A DNA stretch of 64,000 nt from Candidatus Accumulibacter proximus (GTDB taxonomy: Bacteria; Pseudomonadota; Gammaproteobacteria; Burkholderiales; Rhodocyclaceae), in assembly GCA_016709675.1 (NCBI GenBank), contig JADJMH010000005.1, forward strand, positions 186,001-250,000, written 5' to 3'. Shown piece by piece: positions 9,701-18,600 of the stretch. Made by a program: the position numbers and the translations under genes. Numbering within the stretch: position 1 is the first letter of the stretch; every line of letters starts with the position of its first letter. The notes under the pieces were generated by a model. It did no database searches. It was not told the DNA's origin and worked only from the letters and a program-made list of their open reading frames with translations.

Positions 9701-9854
9701 TCCGCACGACCATTGCCTTGAAGGTGTAGTCCGGGTCTTCGGCGCGCCCCAGCTTGAAGTATGCCAACACCCCCGCGAGCATCAGCACGACAATCAGGTA
9801 ACCGGTCAGCGAGCGGTGGCGCAGTGCCCATTCGGAGAGATTGGGTGGGGTCAT
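6744..9854 (-). CDS. Efflux RND transporter permease (AcrB/hydrophobe-amphiphile type)
   Basis: This is a 1036-residue inner-membrane proton/drug antiporter. The order is typical: TM1 near residue 15-35, a first periplasmic loop, a helix bundle with GLLVDDAIIAVEMMV holding the two proton-relay aspartates, TM7 near residue 440, a second loop, and a final bundle. The start is the ATG at 9854, which overlaps the stop of the adaptor gene by 4 bases; upstream codons in the same frame lie inside that gene. The operon order is tetR, adaptor, pump. No outer-membrane factor is encoded next to it, so the pump must borrow a TolC-like channel. The substrate cannot be read from sequence, though the subgroup is drug-type rather than metal-type. 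Confidence 0.93.
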   Translation of the reverse strand: MTPPNLSEWALRHRSLTGYLIVVLMLAGVLAYFKLGRAEDPDYTFKAMVVRTLWPGATAPEVQLQVTERIERRLQEVPWVDVLRSQTRPGESLITVLLKDYTPKTVVPETWYQVRKKIGDMRHTLPQGVLGPFINDEFGDTFITIYALTGDGFDLAALRREADRIGRELRQLPDVKKIELFGVQDEKVYIEVSHAKLATLGLNPLAILDALQKQNAMSPAGFYETPSDRVRIRVSGDFESLAHIREIGITAGGRLFRLGDIASVERGFADPPTPRMRVQGQDAIGIGIAMNRGGDVIRLGEQLHVETRRLQQQLPLGIDLHVVADQPQIVRQSMNLFMSSLAEAVLIVLAVSFISLGLRTGAVVALSIPLVLAITFLLMYAFGIDLQRISLGALVISLGLLVDDAIIAVEMMVVKMEQGWDRFRAATFAYTSTAFPMLTGTLITAVGFMPVGLAKSGAGEYTFSIFAVVSIALLVSWVVAVLFTPYLGYLLLDAEKLQRKAQQHGADPYDTRFYRRVRATVEWSLRYRWLVIAATLIAFAASLAGLALGVQKQFFPAASRPELLVDLWLANGSSLKATEAQAKKVEALLGEPEIKRLIRYYASYLGNGSPRFYLPLDQQLFNDGFAQFVITTQDVAAREDLKRHLEQRFADSGGEWSELRTRVLRLENGPPVGFPVLFRVSGEDLGELRRVAAEVAAVMRTHPYLKEVNFDWNELSKAIRIDIDQDRARALGISSQELSAFLNSMLNGVAVTQMREGDQLIDVVARAAGDERARISALADINIHTASGRYVPLAQLAKISYELEEPVIARRNRLPTVTVRADIRDGMQAPAVTAQIDPQLDPLRARLPPGFRIEAGGATEESAKGENSIKAVMPLMLVSVITLLMIQLQSVGRMLLVLLTAPLGLIGVALALLLFDVPFGFVANLGVIALSGMIMRNSVILVDQIEQDEKAGKPAWEAVVGSTVRRFRPIMLTAAAAILAMIPLTRSVFWGPMAVAIMGGLVVATLLTLLFLPALYAAWYRVKPDGQAPTGLPTSG

Positions 9855-10945
9855 GGTGCCGGCTTGTCTGGGCGCTCCGGCGGCGGCTTGGCGTCTGCTT
9901 GCCCGATGCTGTGCACCCGCTCGCCGGCAGTCAACTTGTGCACGCCGGCAACGACGATCCGCTCGCCAGCCCTGGCGCCGCTTTCGATCACCGCCGTGTC
10001 TTCGCGGTAACTGGCGACGGCGACCGGCCGCAGGCTGACGGTCGTATCGGCACCAACGATCCACAGCGCCGGCTTGCCGTCGTGCTGGAAGATGGCGGTC
10101 AACGGCACGGTCAGGCGCGTGCTGCTGTCGCGGCGCAGGAAGCGCAGTTTGGCAGTCATTCCGAGCAGAACCCGTGCATCCGGTTGATCGATCGACACCC
10201 GCGCGGCGTAGGTACGGGTGAGCGGATCGGCAACCGGTGACACTTCGCGCAGCGCACCGGCATAACGCGCCTTGTCGTCTGCCCACAGCGTCACCTCGGC
10301 GGCGCCGAGGGCGCGTACTTCGGGCATCCGTCCCTCGGGGATGGCGATCGCGACTTCAAGCGTGTCCGCGCGCGCCAGCCGCATCACCGTCTGCCCGGCC
10401 GCGACCACCTGCCCGACTTCCGCCGAGATCAGGCCGATCACCCCCGGCTGGTCGGCCTTCAGGACGGTATAGGACGCCTGGTTGCGGGCCAGGTCGGCCT
10501 GCGCTTTCGCCGCCTTGTAGCTGGTTTCGCGCGCATCCAGCGCTGCCTGGCTGACGAAATTCTTCTCGCGCAGCTGGCGGAAGCGTTGCAGATCCACACT
10601 CGCCAGATCGAACTGTGCGGCAGCGGCCGTCGCCGACAGCGCGCTGTCAGCCGGATCGATAGTCGCCAGCACCTGACCCGCCTTGACCACCGCGCCGGCG
10701 TCGACCAGCCGGGCAGTGATCTTGCCGGGAATGCGGAAGGCCAGCGGCGTTTCGTAGCGCGAGCGAACCTCTCCCGAGTAGGTCAGGGTCTCGTCACCGG
10801 CGGTGTCGCCGAGGACGCGCGTCAGCACCGGTCGGGGCGGCTCGGGCGGTGCCGGCACCTTGCCGCAAGCGACCAAGAGGGCGAGCAATGGCAGCGCGAG
10901 CAGCCGCCGACGAGACTTCCGTGCCTGCGGAGTGTTCGGTTTCAT
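9851..10945 (-). CDS. Efflux RND periplasmic adaptor (membrane fusion protein), lipoprotein
   Basis: This 364-residue adaptor links the RND pump to an outer-membrane channel. It has a lipoprotein signal ending LLVACG near residue 28, a barrel-sandwich hybrid with SRYETPLAFRIPGKI and GAVVKAGQVLATID, a short coiled-coil hairpin with AQFDLASVDLQRFRQLREKN, and a C-terminal part with TVPLTAIF and a GERIVVAGVHKL end. It overlaps tetR upstream and the pump gene downstream by 4 bases each, so all three are one translational unit. Confidence 0.92.
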   Translation of the reverse strand: MKPNTPQARKSRRRLLALPLLALLVACGKVPAPPEPPRPVLTRVLGDTAGDETLTYSGEVRSRYETPLAFRIPGKITARLVDAGAVVKAGQVLATIDPADSALSATAAAAQFDLASVDLQRFRQLREKNFVSQAALDARETSYKAAKAQADLARNQASYTVLKADQPGVIGLISAEVGQVVAAGQTVMRLARADTLEVAIAIPEGRMPEVRALGAAEVTLWADDKARYAGALREVSPVADPLTRTYAARVSIDQPDARVLLGMTAKLRFLRRDSSTRLTVPLTAIFQHDGKPALWIVGADTTVSLRPVAVASYREDTAVIESGARAGERIVVAGVHKLTAGERVHSIGQADAKPPPERPDKPAP

Positions 10946-11613
10946 GTTGTCTGTCCCGCACCCTGCAGGCCGTACAGCAGCAGGGCGAAATGCGTTTCGA
11001 GGTAAGCCTCGGGGGAGACGTCCTGCCCGCACAGATGGATCGAGAAGCGCGAGATGGCCAGCATCAGCAGCGGCGCGATGATCACGTCGATCGCCGCCTC
11101 GACATCGACCGGGCGAAACTCGCCGCCCGCGATCCCGCGCTGCAGTGTCGTGCGCACCAGCGCGCGGCCACGGGTGATGATGCGATCGTGGTAATAGCGG
11201 GCCAGCTCGGGGAAGTTCCTCGATTCGGAAATGATCAATTTGCTCACGCCGGCCATCGGCGTCTGCCCGATCTGCTCCCACCAGCCGAGCAACAGTTCGT
11301 GCAGCAGATCTGCCGCCGAGCCCTGATGGTCGGACAAGCGCTTCTCGGCAGCAGCCAGTGCCGCCACCATGCCGTCTTCGATGACCGCCTTGAAGAGTGC
11401 CTCCTTGCTGCTGAAGTACAGGTAGAGGGTACCTTTGGAGACGCCTGCGCGGGCGGCCACATCGTCGAGCCGGGTAGCGGCAAACCCCTTGTCTACAAAA
11501 AGTTCCAGGGCTGCCGCCGTCAGTTCGGACGGCCGCGCATCCTTGCGTCGACGACCGCCAGCGGGGCTGTCGGCAAGCGGGCTGGAGGCCTGGCTGGCTA
11601 TGGGATGGTTCAT
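10942..11613 (-). CDS. TetR-family repressor of the efflux operon
   Basis: This 223-residue regulator has an N-terminal TetR helix-turn-helix at residues ~28-75, with ALELFVDKGFAATRLDDVA and GVSKGTLYLYFSSKEALF, followed by a variable ligand-binding domain with a C-terminal segment that may accept hydrophobic compounds. It is the first gene of the efflux operon and overlaps the adaptor start by 4 bases. A palindromic operator lies 16 bases upstream of its ATG, so it very probably represses itself and the pump. Confidence 0.92.
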   Translation of the reverse strand: MNHPIASQASSPLADSPAGGRRRKDARPSELTAAALELFVDKGFAATRLDDVAARAGVSKGTLYLYFSSKEALFKAVIEDGMVAALAAAEKRLSDHQGSAADLLHELLLGWWEQIGQTPMAGVSKLIISESRNFPELARYYHDRIITRGRALVRTTLQRGIAGGEFRPVDVEAAIDVIIAPLLMLAISRFSIHLCGQDVSPEAYLETHFALLLYGLQGAGQTT

Positions 11614-11628
11614 CGGGCGGACTTAATG

Positions 11629-11642
11629 ACTGACTGGTCAGT
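11629..11642. promoter_or_regulatory. TetR operator
   Basis: ACTGACTGGTCAGT is an inverted repeat whose six-base arms are perfect around a two-base centre. This TGAC/GTCA pattern is common before TetR-controlled RND operons. It lies just upstream of the tetR start codon on the minus strand. Confidence 0.8.
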
Positions 11643-11736
11643 AATTTACGCGAGTGGCTGCCGAAGGTCAACCGGACCGCGGTCTGCCACCCGATGGCCT
11701 CCCGGAGAGGTGCGCCAGACCGCGTGGTGGCTCGTT

Positions 11737-12552
11737 TCAGCTGCGCGCCATCCGCATGCGCAGGCGGTCGCTCAGCGCGTCTACGGCGAGCACCAGCACG
11801 AACATTGCGATCAGCACGGTCGCCGCCTGCGCCTGCTGAAAGATCGACAGGTGGTAGTACAGCATCTGACCGAGGCCGCCGGCGCCGACGAAGCCGAGTA
11901 CAGCGGCCATGCGGATGTTCATCTCCAGGCGGTAGAGTCCGTAGGCGACGCACTGCGGCCAGATCAGCGGTTGCGTTCCGTACAGGAAGGCGGTGACGCC
12001 GCTGCTGCCGGCGTCGCGCAGGCTCAGCTCGGGCTGCTGCGGCGCGTTCTCGATCGCTTCGGCGAACAGCCGGCCAAGGACGCCGGTGGTATGAAGGGCC
12101 AGCGCCAGTACGCCCGCGAAGGGGCCGAGTCCGGCGGCGAGTACCATCAACGTTGCCCATACCAGCTCCGGCACGCTGCGCAGCAGGTTGAGCAGGAAGC
12201 GTGACAACCGGCTGGCGGCAATCCCATGGCGGCCGGAAGCCGGCAGCGCGAGCAACAGTCCCGCCAGCGCCGCGAGCAAGGTGCCGATCATGGCCACCGC
12301 GAAAGTCTGCAGGGTGCCATAAGCGGTCTTTTGCAGGAAGTCTGGGGCCAGGTCGGGAGGGAAGAAAGAGGCAGCGAAGCGTGCCATCGCGGCTGCCGAG
12401 TCGGCTGCGAAGAGGGCGCCAAAGTCAATTTCGAGATAGGCAAAACTCGCCACTACCGCGGCGATCAGCAGGCCGCTGGTCAGCACGCAGGACAGGCAGA
12501 AGTCGGCGGCGCCGCGCGGCGAGCAGGTATTCCGGCCGATTCCCGTGTTCAT
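11737..12552 (-). CDS. PhnE-type ABC permease 2 of putative selenium oxyanion importer
   Basis: This 271-residue inner-membrane permease has six hydrophobic segments and the PhnE-like loop, with RSVPELVWATLMV and a closing GFVGAGGLGQMLYYHLS. The ATG at 12552 overlaps the preceding permease stop by 4 bases. It is the last gene of a four-gene operon with a binding protein, ATPase and a second, homologous permease, so the importer has a heterodimeric channel. See the binding protein for the substrate argument. Confidence 0.85.
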   Translation of the reverse strand: MNTGIGRNTCSPRGAADFCLSCVLTSGLLIAAVVASFAYLEIDFGALFAADSAAAMARFAASFFPPDLAPDFLQKTAYGTLQTFAVAMIGTLLAALAGLLLALPASGRHGIAASRLSRFLLNLLRSVPELVWATLMVLAAGLGPFAGVLALALHTTGVLGRLFAEAIENAPQQPELSLRDAGSSGVTAFLYGTQPLIWPQCVAYGLYRLEMNIRMAAVLGFVGAGGLGQMLYYHLSIFQQAQAATVLIAMFVLVLAVDALSDRLRMRMARS

Positions 12553-13397
12553 GCCAGCGCCCTGCGCAGCGTCGCGCTCAGCTCGTCGGCGAGCACCACC
12601 AGCAGCAGGAAGACGAGGAGGATCGTCGCGGCCTCGCCGCCGTTGAGCATCTTCATCGACTGATCCATCAACTGGCCGAGCCCGCCGGCACCAACGAAGC
12701 CCATGATCACCGAGGCGCGCACCGCGCATTCCCAGCGATAGACTGTGTAGGAAGTCAGCTCCTGCGCGGCGTTGGGTAGCAGGCCGTAGGTCAGCGCTGC
12801 GCAGCGGCCGGCACCCGCTGCGAGCAGGGCGCGCGTCGGGCGCGTGTCGGTCGACTCGAGGATTTCGGTGTAAACCTTGCCGAGCATGCCACCATAGGTG
12901 ACCGCTAGCGCCAGCACGCCCGCGGCCGGTCCCAGGCCGAATACCCGCACCAGCATCAGCGCCCAGACGATCTCTGGAATCGCGCGCAGAAAGGTCAGCA
13001 GCGCGTGCCCGGCGGTGCGCAGCACGCTGCCACCGAGGCGGCCGGGCCCTGGCCCGAGAAGCGACACCGCCAGAGCGCGGGTACACAGGATTGCCAGCGG
13101 GATCGCGATCAACAGGGCCAGCGCGATGCCGGCGGTGGCAATGGCCAGCGTCTCCAGCGTCGCCTTGAGCAGCAGGCCGAGAAACTCGGTCGACGTCGCA
13201 GGCGGCAGAAAGCCGGCGAGAAAGGCGCCCATCACCTGCAGGTTGTTCGCCTCGAACAGCGCCCAGGGCCGGAATTCGGCGAGCAGCAGAAGCGGCCACA
13301 GCAGCACCAGGGCAAGCAGCGTCCAGCCAAGACGTGGCCTTGTGTCGGGGTCGCGGGCGGCGGACGCGAGCGTGTCGCGGTCCGCGTTCATTGGCAC
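12549..13397 (-). CDS. PhnE-type ABC permease 1 of putative selenium oxyanion importer
   Basis: This 282-residue permease is a paralogue of the gene after it. Conserved pieces include FLRAIPEIVWALMLVRVFG, TYGGMLGKVYTEILEST and VIMGFVGAGGLGQLMDQS. The start may be the ATG at 13397 or the one at 13391 two codons in. A 66-base gap separates it from the ATPase gene. Having two separate permease genes is usual for PhnE1/PhnE2 arrangements of phosphonate, phosphite and related importers. Confidence 0.85.
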   Translation of the reverse strand: MPMNADRDTLASAARDPDTRPRLGWTLLALVLLWPLLLLAEFRPWALFEANNLQVMGAFLAGFLPPATSTEFLGLLLKATLETLAIATAGIALALLIAIPLAILCTRALAVSLLGPGPGRLGGSVLRTAGHALLTFLRAIPEIVWALMLVRVFGLGPAAGVLALAVTYGGMLGKVYTEILESTDTRPTRALLAAGAGRCAALTYGLLPNAAQELTSYTVYRWECAVRASVIMGFVGAGGLGQLMDQSMKMLNGGEAATILLVFLLLVVLADELSATLRRALA

Positions 13398-13463
13398 GCC
13401 GCCGGGCAGTGCAGCAGTCCAGTGCCGGGCTTTCGTGAGCCAGCGCCTGCGGACCGTCTCACT

Positions 13464-14339
13464 CTAGCGTCCGCGGCAGCTGTCAAGGCGTACGACGTTG
13501 GCCGCCAGCGTGCCGTCACCACTTTCGGCCATGGCTTCGGCCATGGCGCCCCCATCGTGCAGTGGCGCTGGCTCACTGGCTTGAGTCGGCAGAACGCCGC
13601 CCTCGGCGGCATACAACTCACGCAACAGGCCATTGCTGACCTCACCGGTCGGTAGATCGAAGGCGACTTCGCCTGCACGCAGACCGACGATGCGCGGAAA
13701 CCATTTGAGCGCCAGATCGACCGCGTGCAGCGAGGCGAACAGGCCGGCGCGGCGACGTTCCGATTCGGCGACCAACTCGCCCAGAGCGGCATCGGCGAGC
13801 GCCGGGTCAAGAGCCGAAACCGGTTCGTCGGCCAGGAACAGGTCGGGCTCCTGGTAGAACGCCCGGGCGATCCCGACGCGCTGCAACTGGCCACCAGAGA
13901 GGCGGTCGCAGCGATCGAACAAGCGGTCAGCGAGGTCAAAGCGGGCCAGTGTCGCCTGCGCGCCCGCGATATCCACCGGATAAAGCAGCGACAGGAGCGC
14001 CTTCCACGCCGGCCATTGTCCGAGCCGGCCGGCGAGGATCGCGGTGATCACGCGCAGACGCGGTGGAATCGGCGGTGCCTGGTGGATCGTTCCGATGCGC
14101 GCGCGCAGCCGCCGCAGTTCGCCGGCCGGCAATTGCCAGGGATTGGTGCCGAGAACGTTGAGCCGCCCTTCGCTGGGCCTTGTGGTAACGCCGAGCAGCC
14201 GGATCAGGCTGGTCTTGCCGGCTCCGGAAGGGCCGATGACCGCCACCCGTTCGCCGCGCCCGAGGCGGATCGAGATCCGCTGCAGCGCGCGAAAGCCGTT
14301 GCCGTGGGTGAGACCGACGCCTTGCAGTTCGAATGCCAT
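13464..14339 (-). CDS. PhnC-type ABC transporter ATP-binding protein
   Basis: This 291-residue ATPase energises the importer. It shows Walker A GPSGAGKTS at residues ~36-44, the signature LSGGQLQRVGIARA, Walker B DLFLADEP and a following switch histidine in SLHAVDLAL. About 50 residues after the usual PhnC end have no recognised function. It lies 88 bases downstream of the binding-protein gene. Confidence 0.88.
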   Translation of the reverse strand: MAFELQGVGLTHGNGFRALQRISIRLGRGERVAVIGPSGAGKTSLIRLLGVTTRPSEGRLNVLGTNPWQLPAGELRRLRARIGTIHQAPPIPPRLRVITAILAGRLGQWPAWKALLSLLYPVDIAGAQATLARFDLADRLFDRCDRLSGGQLQRVGIARAFYQEPDLFLADEPVSALDPALADAALGELVAESERRRAGLFASLHAVDLALKWFPRIVGLRAGEVAFDLPTGEVSNGLLRELYAAEGGVLPTQASEPAPLHDGGAMAEAMAESGDGTLAANVVRLDSCRGR

Positions 14340-14427
14340 TCGCGTGTTCCCTGCGGCGTACGCCGCCGTCTGTCGATGCCGCCCGCCAACCGGCCAGGGC
14401 GGCGTGCGGCCCGCGAGGGCTTTGCCC

Positions 14428-15291
14428 TTACTTGATCAGCCCGGCGCTGCGCGCCGCGCGCTCGATGCCGTCGTAGTTCGCCGCCGTGGTCGGCACGTAC
14501 TTCGAGGCGCGCTGCAGCTCCATCAGTTCCCGCTGGGCCGGATTGGCCCGGTCGAGCTTGAGGAAGGCCTGGCTGATCTTCTCGCGCAGGGCGGGGTCGA
14601 GGCCGGGGCGCACGGTCCAGTTGTAGTCGAAGTAGGGTGGCGTGGTGGCGATGACCTTGACCCGTTTGGCGTTGGCATCGCCCTTCTCGATCAGCTTGTC
14701 CATCACCGAAGCGTTCAGTACGCCGGCCTCGACCTTGCCGGAAGCGACGAAGGCGACCGTGGCGTCATGCGCACCGGAGAAGGCGATGTTCTTGAAGTCC
14801 TTGTCGGGATCGATACCGTCCTTGAGCAGGAAGAAGCGCGGCATCAGGTGACCCGAGGTGGACGATGGCGAACCGAAGGCGAAGGTCTTGCCTTTCAGTT
14901 CGGAAAGCGATTTGACCGGGCTGTCGGCCGGTACGATGAACTTGCTGGTGAACACCTCGTCCTCGGCGCGCTGGACGATCGGCATGGCCTCGCCACCGGT
15001 GCGCAGTTTCGCCTGCACGAAGGTGAAGCCGCCTAGCCAGGCGAGATCGATCTTTTTCGCCGCCAGGCCTTCGACGACCGCGGCATAGTCGCTGACCGGC
15101 GTGAACTGTACCTTGAGACCGGTTTCCTTCTCTAGGTACTCGCCGAGTGGTTTGAACTTGCGCTGCAGCTCGGTCGGCGCCTCGTCGGGGATCGCCGAGA
15201 CTCGTAACACGTCGGCGTAGCTGGCGGCGGCGCCGAGCATCAGGGCGAGCGCCAGGGCGCTGCGGGAAATCAGGCGGGGCAGGGGAATCAT
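14428..15291 (-). CDS. PhnD-type periplasmic binding protein, putative selenate/selenite importer
   Basis: This 287-residue protein has a signal peptide (ALALALMLGAAASYA) and a PhnD-like two-lobe binding fold. The stretch AIPDEAPTELQRKFKPLGEY, then VQFTPVSDYAAVVEGLA, KIDLAWLGGFTFVQA and SSTSGHLMPRFFLL, matches what I recall of a PhnD subfamily annotated as a putative selenate-binding protein, not classical phosphonate PhnD. This specificity comes from family resemblance and from the selenium genes elsewhere in the window; it is not proven and phosphite or phosphonate remain possible. A broken second copy of its 5' end and leader is at 21454-21591. Confidence 0.8.
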   Translation of the reverse strand: MIPLPRLISRSALALALMLGAAASYADVLRVSAIPDEAPTELQRKFKPLGEYLEKETGLKVQFTPVSDYAAVVEGLAAKKIDLAWLGGFTFVQAKLRTGGEAMPIVQRAEDEVFTSKFIVPADSPVKSLSELKGKTFAFGSPSSTSGHLMPRFFLLKDGIDPDKDFKNIAFSGAHDATVAFVASGKVEAGVLNASVMDKLIEKGDANAKRVKVIATTPPYFDYNWTVRPGLDPALREKISQAFLKLDRANPAQRELMELQRASKYVPTTAANYDGIERAARSAGLIK

Positions 15292-15631
15292 GATGGTCTC
15301 CGTGGGTTGATGGCTTGCCGCGGGAAGACGTCATGCCGGCAGGGCGTGCGGCGTCACCCTCTCGCGTCCCTTTTGTCATGTGCGCGGAAGAATCGTTCCA
15401 TCGCCACGTTCCGCGGTGGCGTGCCTACCCCCCGTTCTCGAGGCTCGCCGATGGGATCGATGCAGCCTCGGGTTGTGGCGAGGCCCACGGACCTTGGCGG
15501 CAGAGTGTAACATCCGGCACCCTCGTCCCGGCGCTATGACTCCTGCCGGCAAGGCTCCGCAAAGCATTCGCAGGGTGCAGGGTTCGCCGGGTGTTCCTGG
15601 AGCCGCAAAGCGGTTGGGTGGCACCAGCCGG
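15292..15631. other. Leader of the importer operon and gap to the STAND gene
   Basis: These 340 bases hold no credible gene. The part next to the start codon (to about 15353) is repeated almost unchanged upstream of the broken copy at 21.5 kb, and includes a GCCGGCAGGGC block. The far part contains no clear terminator after the STAND gene. Confidence 0.5.
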
Positions 15632-18600
15632 TCAGCTTGCCGGGCCAGTAAACGCCCGTGCGGGGCCGGGATTTGCTCCTTCCTGCGCTGGCTTGGCCGG
15701 CGTCTTCTGTTGCGCGCCCGGCGATCTCGCGCCGGCGACCTGGGAGCGGCACTCCGCCGTCGGACGCAGGCCGTACGTGCATCGTTCGTCGTCCGTCAAC
15801 GTCCGCCCGCCGACGAGCCGCTTTGCGAAGCTCTCCTGCAGCCGCCGCTCAAGCGGCACGAGCGTGGTGCCCTTGCCATGGCGGACGCGCGCGATGGCCC
15901 CGCCCGCCTCGAACTCGACCTCGTCGATGAACCCGACGTCCGTGAAGGTCGTCGCGGTTTCGCCCGTCGCGAGGTCGAGGAGGCGGACGCCGCTTGCCTT
16001 GGGGTCGTTCCAGACCGCGAGCCAGCGGTCGTCGGGACTGAACCGATGCTCGGTGCCAGCGAGGGTGCGCACCAGGCTTCCGTGCGGGCGCGTGAGCACC
16101 TCGAACTGTCCGGCTTTCCCCCGTTCGTCTTGCAGCTTGCGGATCTCATACCTACCGCGCGGGCTCACCAGCTTGCGCGCAATGGGCGCATCGGGCGCCG
16201 CGGCGACCGAGCGCGCCCGGGAAGCATCGCCCGCGCGGGTGGGCGCCGAAGTCGAGATCGGCCACTCGAGGCGGGGACCGCCGCTCGTGCGTTGTTCCAG
16301 GATCGCGTGCCCGTCGTCGGCCATCGCTACCTTGCGCCGAGACGCCGCCGGCAGGTCGATGATCTTCCCGCGGTACACCAGCCGGGTGCCGCTCGCCTCG
16401 AACACCGACAGGTCGGCGCGCGCCTGGTCGCCGGATTGGCGGCGCCAGACTCCAACCATGCCGCGCGGGTCGAGCAGAAAAAGCTCGGGCGGGCCCTGCG
16501 CGTCGCCGGCTTCCTGCCAGCCGGTCACCGCCGCGCCGTCGCTGACCCTCACGATCTCGGGCGGCCCCTTCGAGTCGACGGGCGGGCCGACGATCAGCAG
16601 CTCGGCCGCGGGACCGATGATTGATACCTCGCCACCGCGCGGCGGAAAGCGCAGCCTGCCCGTTGCGGGATCAAAGACGTTGGCGGAGGGCGCTTGATAG
16701 CGCTCGCCGGGAAGCATCACGATCAGGCCCTCCTTCGCCGCGAGCAGCTTCTCGGGCGCTTTCGCGAGCGGTATGCGCACCGGCGCTTCGCGCCCGATCG
16801 CGTCGACCCGCACGACCTCGACGACTGGCGCCGGCAGCCGCGTCATCGCAATCCATCGCCCGTCCGGGGCGACGGCGACAGTTCCCTCGTCGAGGTTCGA
16901 CATGAACGGCTTGTCGTTCGCGAGGGCGTGGATCTGCACCGACCCGCCGCCGTCGATCATGGCGATGCGGCCGCCGTCCTCGCTCACCGAAAACTGCATG
17001 GTATTGTTGTCCAGGTTATACCGCACTCCGCCCTTCATGATACTCGTCCGGAGCGGGCGCTCCGGGGTGCCCGCCGCGACGACAACCTCCTCGGAGAGGA
17101 GAAACTGTGCGAACGATTTTCCGCCCGCGCTCCACACGATGTCGTCGATCGCGCCGATGTCGCTTTCGTTTCGGGCGGGCGTGGCCGCGAGGTTCGATGT
17201 CCGGTAGATGCAGACGGAGGCCCGGGTCGTGGCGGACAGGTGCTCGATCGTTGGCGACACGGAGTGCGCGCGGACGCACCCGCCGAGGTCGACGTCGGTC
17301 GGCACCCACTTGCCGTCGGCGCCCTGGTCGAAGCGACGGGCGAAGAGTCCGAAGCGTCCGGCCCCATCAACGGCTCTTCCGACCCCGATGATCGCCTTCG
17401 CGTCGGGCAGCAACGCGATGTCGAGCACGTCCTTCGCCGGCGCCGGCTCGGCGAGCGGGTGGCCGGTGCGGCGACTCCAGACGCGGACCGTCTCGTCCTG
17501 TTGCAGCGACGCCAGCCATTGGCCGTCGGGGCTGAAGACGATGCGGAGCCCGTATACGCCGGACTGCGCCAGGGAACGGACGGCGTTGCCCGTCTTCGCG
17601 TCGAAGAGATCGAGCGACGATTCGCGCGCCACCGCCAGCGCCTGCCCGTCCGGACTGAACGCGACGAAGGTCACGTCCGCCACGGGCCTCGCCACTGCCC
17701 AGGTCTGCACCGGGGGCTGCCGGCGGATGTCCCACACCGTGATGACGCCGCCCTCGGCATAGACCGCGAGGTTGTCGCCACCCGGACTGAGTGCAACGCC
17801 CTTCGCCTCGCCCCGCATCTGCTGCTTGTCCAGCGTGGACACGGGCCAGGCGAAGCGCGACGCGTCGAGCAACGCCGTGCGGGCGTCGAGCGTGTCGACA
17901 AGCTTGATGCCGTCGAGCGCGAGGAGCATCGCCAGTCGCGGATCGTTGTTCGTCGCGGTCTCGGCGTGGGCGGCGAGCTCCTTCGATTTGGCACGCTTTT
18001 GCTCCGTCTCGCGGAGCGTGGCCTGCTCGGCACGCCCTTTCTGTGCGATCGAGAGCTCGCCGTAGGTCTTCTGCAGAGCGTCCAGCTGATCCTTGGTCGC
18101 CTGCGCCAGTTCGACCACCTTCTTCTTCTCGGCTTCCACAGCACGCTTCGCTTCCGCCTCGCCCGCGAGTGCCTTCTTAGCGCCCGTCCAGGCGACGCCG
18201 GCGCCGATCGCAAGCCCGAGAAAGACGACGACCAGCCCGATGCTCAACCCAACGACAAGGTGCATCCGCCGACGCTGACGCAGCTCCTTCGCCTCCTGCT
18301 CGATCATGCGCCGCCGGTCGCGCTCTTCAAGCACCGCCTTGGTCAGCAGGTCGTGCGTGAGCTCGACGCGGTCCGTGCCCAGGTGATGCTCGAGCCGAAG
18401 CAGGCGCCCGTCGACGAGCCGCTCCAGCTCCTGCGCGGTAACGAAGCCGTACGCGAGCGCGTCCTCGACGGAGTAGCTGTTGCGGAAGCCGTGCTCGGTG
18501 ATGAGCTGGTCCTCGACGAACTGCCGGGCCCGCGGCGGGAACGGCTCGAGACTCTCGCGATAGAAGTCGCTGACGATCGATTCCTTCCCGCCCTCGACCA

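Noticed and set aside
6774..10010. Long plus-strand frame of over 1000 codons
   Set aside because: It is the antisense of the RND pump gene; the composition is Asp/Arg/Gln-rich with no domain, typical of shadow frames in GC-rich DNA.
11737..15291. Phosphonate uptake operon phnCDE
   Set aside because: The fold is PhnCDE-type but no C-P lyase or phosphonatase genes accompany it, and the binding protein resembles the putative selenate subgroup; a phosphonate substrate is kept only as an alternative.
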